DNA of 8,622 nt from Candidatus Sulfopaludibacter sp. SbA3 (GTDB lineage: Bacteria; Acidobacteriota; Vicinamibacteria; Vicinamibacterales; UBA2999), in contig CAMBHC010000096.1 of the NCBI GenBank assembly GCA_945866285.1, forward strand, positions 1-8,622. Reading direction: 5' to 3'. Position numbers and translations under genes: made by a program. Below the pieces are notes generated by a model, which saw only the letters and a program-made list of their open reading frames with translations, was not told the DNA's origin and made no database searches. Every line of letters begins with the position of its first letter. Position 1 is the first letter of the stretch. Of this stretch, positions 6,509 to 8,622 are shown in pieces.

Positions 6509-6533
6509 CTGAGGGGATTCGGCCGGCAGTAAG

Positions 6534-8162
6534 ATGGAGTTAGCCCCTATGCTGCCCATCACCGAGATTGCCGCCCGACTTGGCCTGTCCGACGACCTGC
6601 TCGAACCGTATGGCCGCGCCATCGCCAAGATTCGCCTGGAAGTGCTCGACCGCTTTCCGAAGCAGCGGGGCAAGCTGATCCTCGTCACCGCCATTACGCC
6701 CACGACCAGCGGTGAGGGCAAGACCGTCAACACCATCGGCATCACGCAGGGACTGGTGAAGCTCGGACACCACGCCGTCGCCGCGTTGCGCGAGCCGTCG
6801 CTCGGCCCGGTGTTCGGCATGAAGGGCGGCGCGACCGGTGGTGGCCAGGCGTCCCTTGTGCCGCTCGACAAGATTAACCTGCACTTCACCGGCGACTTTC
6901 ACGCCATCACCGCGGCGCACAACCTGCTCGCGGCGCTGCTCGACACGCACCTGCACTTCGGTAACGACTTGCGGATCAATCCGCAGGAAATTCTGTGGCC
7001 GCGCTGCATGGACATGAACGACCGCGCGCTGCGGCGCATTGCCACCGGTCTCGGTGGGCGCGAGAGCGGGCCCGCACGCGAAACCGGATTCGTGATTACC
7101 GCGGCGTCGGAGATCATGGCCATTCTCGCCTTGTCGGAGGGCCGCGCCGACCTCCGCCAGCGCCTGTCGCGGATCGTCGTGGGCTTCAACTACGACGGCG
7201 CACCGGTCACGGCGGCCGACCTCAAGGCGGTCGGCCCGATGATGGTGTTGCTGAATGACGCCGTGTTGCCGAACCTGGTGCAAACCACCGAGGGCGCGCC
7301 GGCCATCGTGCATTGCGGGCCGTTCGCGAACATCGCGCATGGTACGAGCAGCGTGCTGGCGCAACGCATCGGACTCCATCTCGCCGACTATGTCGTCAAC
7401 GAGACCGGGTTTGCCGCGGACCTCGGTGCCGAAAAATTCTTCGACCTGGTCATGCCGATGTGCGGTCATGTGCCCGCCGCGGCCGCGGTGATCGTCACGC
7501 TCAAGGCGCTGCGTGCACAGGGCGGCGCGCCAGATGGTCCACTCGATTCGGGCTTTCCCAATCTCGCGCGGCACCTCGACAACCTGAAGCGCTGGGGTGT
7601 GCCGGTCGTGATCGCCTTGAATCGTTTCCCCGCTGATACCGACGCGGACCTCGACCAGGTGATGAGCTATTGCCGGTCGATCGGCGCCGAGGTGGCGCTC
7701 GCCGAGGGCTATAGCAAGGGCGGCGCCGGCATGACGGAACTGGCGCAGAAGCTCGTGACCGCGGCCGCGTCTTCCGACCCGGCGGCTGTGACGCCGATTT
7801 ATTCTGCCGCGCAGACGCTTGAAGAGAAGATCACGGCGGTCGCGACGCAGGTCTACGGCGCCGCGCGAGTGTCGTTCAAGCCGGCCGCGAAGACGCGACT
7901 GGCGAAGCTCGGCGCACTTGGCTACGGGACGCTGCCCGTCTGCATCGCCAAGACGCAGTACTCATTCACCGACGACCCCAAGCAGATGGGCGCGCCATCC
8001 GGGTGGACGCTGAACGTCGGCGACGTCACCCTGTCCGCCGGCGCCGGTTTCGTCGTCGCCATTGCCGGCAGCATGATGCTGATGCCGGGCCTCGGTAAAG
8101 TCCCTCAAGCCCAGAAGCTCGACGTCGACGACCAGGGGGCCGTAATCGGCATGGACTACTGA
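6534..8162 (+). CDS. fhs: Formate-tetrahydrofolate ligase (10-formyltetrahydrofolate synthetase)
   Basis: Fhs joins formate to tetrahydrofolate with ATP, giving 10-formyl-THF for purine and formyl-Met-tRNA synthesis or the methyl branch of acetyl-CoA metabolism. The 542 residues compare with about 555 in the family. The P-loop is TPTTSGEGKT (55-64). The first signature is GMKGGATGGGQ (95-105), where the classical form ends AAGGGY. NLHFTGDFHAITAAHN (115-130), DMNDRALR (160-167), TGFVITAASEIMAIL (184-198), GPFANIAHG (262-270), PVCIAKTQYSFTDDP (468-482) and SAGAGFVVAIAG (501-512) are all standard. Two starts fit: ATG 6534, or ATG 6549, which has GGAG at 6536-6539 with 9-base spacing and would remove five residues; the second has the better ribosome site. 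The gene follows the ALG1-like gene by 52 bases holding a palindrome. Nothing ties it functionally to glycan synthesis. Confidence 0.96.
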   Translation: MELAPMLPITEIAARLGLSDDLLEPYGRAIAKIRLEVLDRFPKQRGKLILVTAITPTTSGEGKTVNTIGITQGLVKLGHHAVAALREPSLGPVFGMKGGATGGGQASLVPLDKINLHFTGDFHAITAAHNLLAALLDTHLHFGNDLRINPQEILWPRCMDMNDRALRRIATGLGGRESGPARETGFVITAASEIMAILALSEGRADLRQRLSRIVVGFNYDGAPVTAADLKAVGPMMVLLNDAVLPNLVQTTEGAPAIVHCGPFANIAHGTSSVLAQRIGLHLADYVVNETGFAADLGAEKFFDLVMPMCGHVPAAAAVIVTLKALRAQGGAPDGPLDSGFPNLARHLDNLKRWGVPVVIALNRFPADTDADLDQVMSYCRSIGAEVALAEGYSKGGAGMTELAQKLVTAAASSDPAAVTPIYSAAQTLEEKITAVATQVYGAARVSFKPAAKTRLAKLGALGYGTLPVCIAKTQYSFTDDPKQMGAPSGWTLNVGDVTLSAGAGFVVAIAGSMMLMPGLGKVPQAQKLDVDDQGAVIGMDY

Positions 8163-8171
8163 TGCTTCTCG

Positions 8172-8177
8172 TATAAT
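8172..8177 (+). promoter_or_regulatory. Candidate -10 element TATAAT before the GNAT gene
   Basis: A perfect TATAAT in the 25-base gap after fhs is followed by exactly 10 bases (CTTCGGACCC) and the GTG start. No Shine-Dalgarno is present in between and no clear -35 hexamer is seen. As at the MATE and pntA genes, transcription from it would give an mRNA with almost no leader. Confidence 0.45.
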
Positions 8178-8187
8178 CTTCGGACCC

Positions 8188-8622
8188 GTGGAGTACCTCA
8201 TCAAGCAATACGCGCTCGAGCCAGGCGCGTTGGAGATCCAGTACATCGAGGAGTACTTCGGCGAGTATCCGCGCCGAAAGACGGCCGCGGAGATCATCGA
8301 ACGGCTGCACGATCGCGAATCGCTCATCTTGATGGCAGAAGCGCCGCTCCCCGATGACCCTTCGGGCGCGCTGGTGCCGGTGTCCTACAAAATCGTCCAC
8401 GAGATCCGACATGACGAGTCGGTGCCGAAGCTGCGCGACCTGGTTGATCGGCTGACCGGTCCGGTCTTGTTCGATGGCCGCCGCATCCTGTATTCGTGGA
8501 TTGGCGGCACCCGGCGCGACTGGCGCGGCCAGGGTCACTTTCGCGCGCTGACCGAAGAGACCGAAGTGTGGGCGCTCGCCGCCGGCTTCGAGGAGGTCGT
8601 CGTCAAGACCAAGAACCGCTAC
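8188..8622 (+). CDS. GNAT-like N-acetyltransferase (3'-truncated by window edge)
   Basis: The first 145 codons of this gene are in the window and remain open to the last base. The reading begins at GTG 8188, because an in-frame TAA at 8143-8145 lies upstream with no start codon between them. ILYSWIGGTRRDW (100-112) followed by RGQGHFRALTEETEVWALAA (113-132) and GFEEVVVKTKNRY (133-145) fits beta-strand 4, the acetyl-CoA pyrophosphate loop with its following helix, and strand 5 of the GNAT fold. The loop is R-G-Q-G-H-F, where the last position is usually Gly or Ala. The N-terminal part has an acidic helix IQYIEEYFGEY (17-27) and a strand SLILMAEA (45-52). The acyl acceptor cannot be told. It follows fhs by 25 bases and may be cotranscribed or use its own TATAAT. 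Confidence 0.78.
   Translation, partial: MEYLIKQYALEPGALEIQYIEEYFGEYPRRKTAAEIIERLHDRESLILMAEAPLPDDPSGALVPVSYKIVHEIRHDESVPKLRDLVDRLTGPVLFDGRRILYSWIGGTRRDWRGQGHFRALTEETEVWALAAGFEEVVVKTKNRY

Noticed and set aside
5996..6889. Minus-strand open frame of 297 codons across the ALG1-like/fhs junction
   Set aside because: Antisense to two well-supported genes and to the palindrome; no family resemblance.
6540..7574. Minus-strand open frame of 344 codons opposite fhs
   Set aside because: Arg/His/Val-rich antisense shadow of the conserved Fhs coding sequence.
8026..8538. Minus-strand open frame across the fhs end and GNAT start
   Set aside because: It runs antisense to the fhs C-terminus and to the acetyl-CoA loop coding region of the GNAT gene and shows no motif.

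Overview
The window is GC-rich bacterial chromosome, almost wholly coding, with eight protein genes on two divergent transcription units. No rRNA, tRNA, CRISPR array, insertion sequence or phage gene is visible. Gene content, GC richness, absence of Shine-Dalgarno sequences at several starts and scattered short GC-rich palindromes would fit a soil or subsurface Acidobacteriota (Vicinamibacteria-like) genome. That placement is recall-based inference, not something the sequence proves.

The leftward unit reads from 5209 down past base 1. It holds a WecA/TagO/MraY-family polyprenyl-phosphate sugar-1-phosphate transferase (4223-5209), a GT4 glycosyltransferase overlapping it by ATGA (3075-4226), an SRPBCC/START-like protein (2551-3036), a MATE transporter (1205-2539) and, after a 114-base gap with an inverted repeat, the start of pntA, the NAD(H)-binding subunit of proton-translocating transhydrogenase (1-1090, 3' end outside the window).

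The rightward unit begins at 5210, the base next to the wecA-like start codon. It holds a glycosyltransferase with the motif set of eukaryotic ALG1 (GT33) (5210-6481), formate-tetrahydrofolate ligase fhs (6534-8162) and the first 145 codons of a GNAT-like acetyltransferase (8188-8622).

The most interesting theme is the back-to-back set of lipid-linked sugar enzymes. A polyprenyl-P GlcNAc-1-P transferase family member (the bacterial counterpart of ALG7), an ALG1-like beta-mannosyltransferase homologue and a GT4 enzyme with some ALG11-like traits together look like the opening steps of a dolichol-type oligosaccharide pathway in a bacterium. The MATE protein belongs to the MOP superfamily, which also contains lipid-linked glycan flippases, so a flippase role is possible but unproven. 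PntA (NADPH supply) and Fhs (one-carbon folate metabolism) look like ordinary housekeeping genes. Other points to note are a recurrent TANAAT-N10-start arrangement without a Shine-Dalgarno at three genes, two short perfect palindromes (one in frame inside the ALG1-like gene), and a symmetric CAGGAG-based inverted repeat before pntA.
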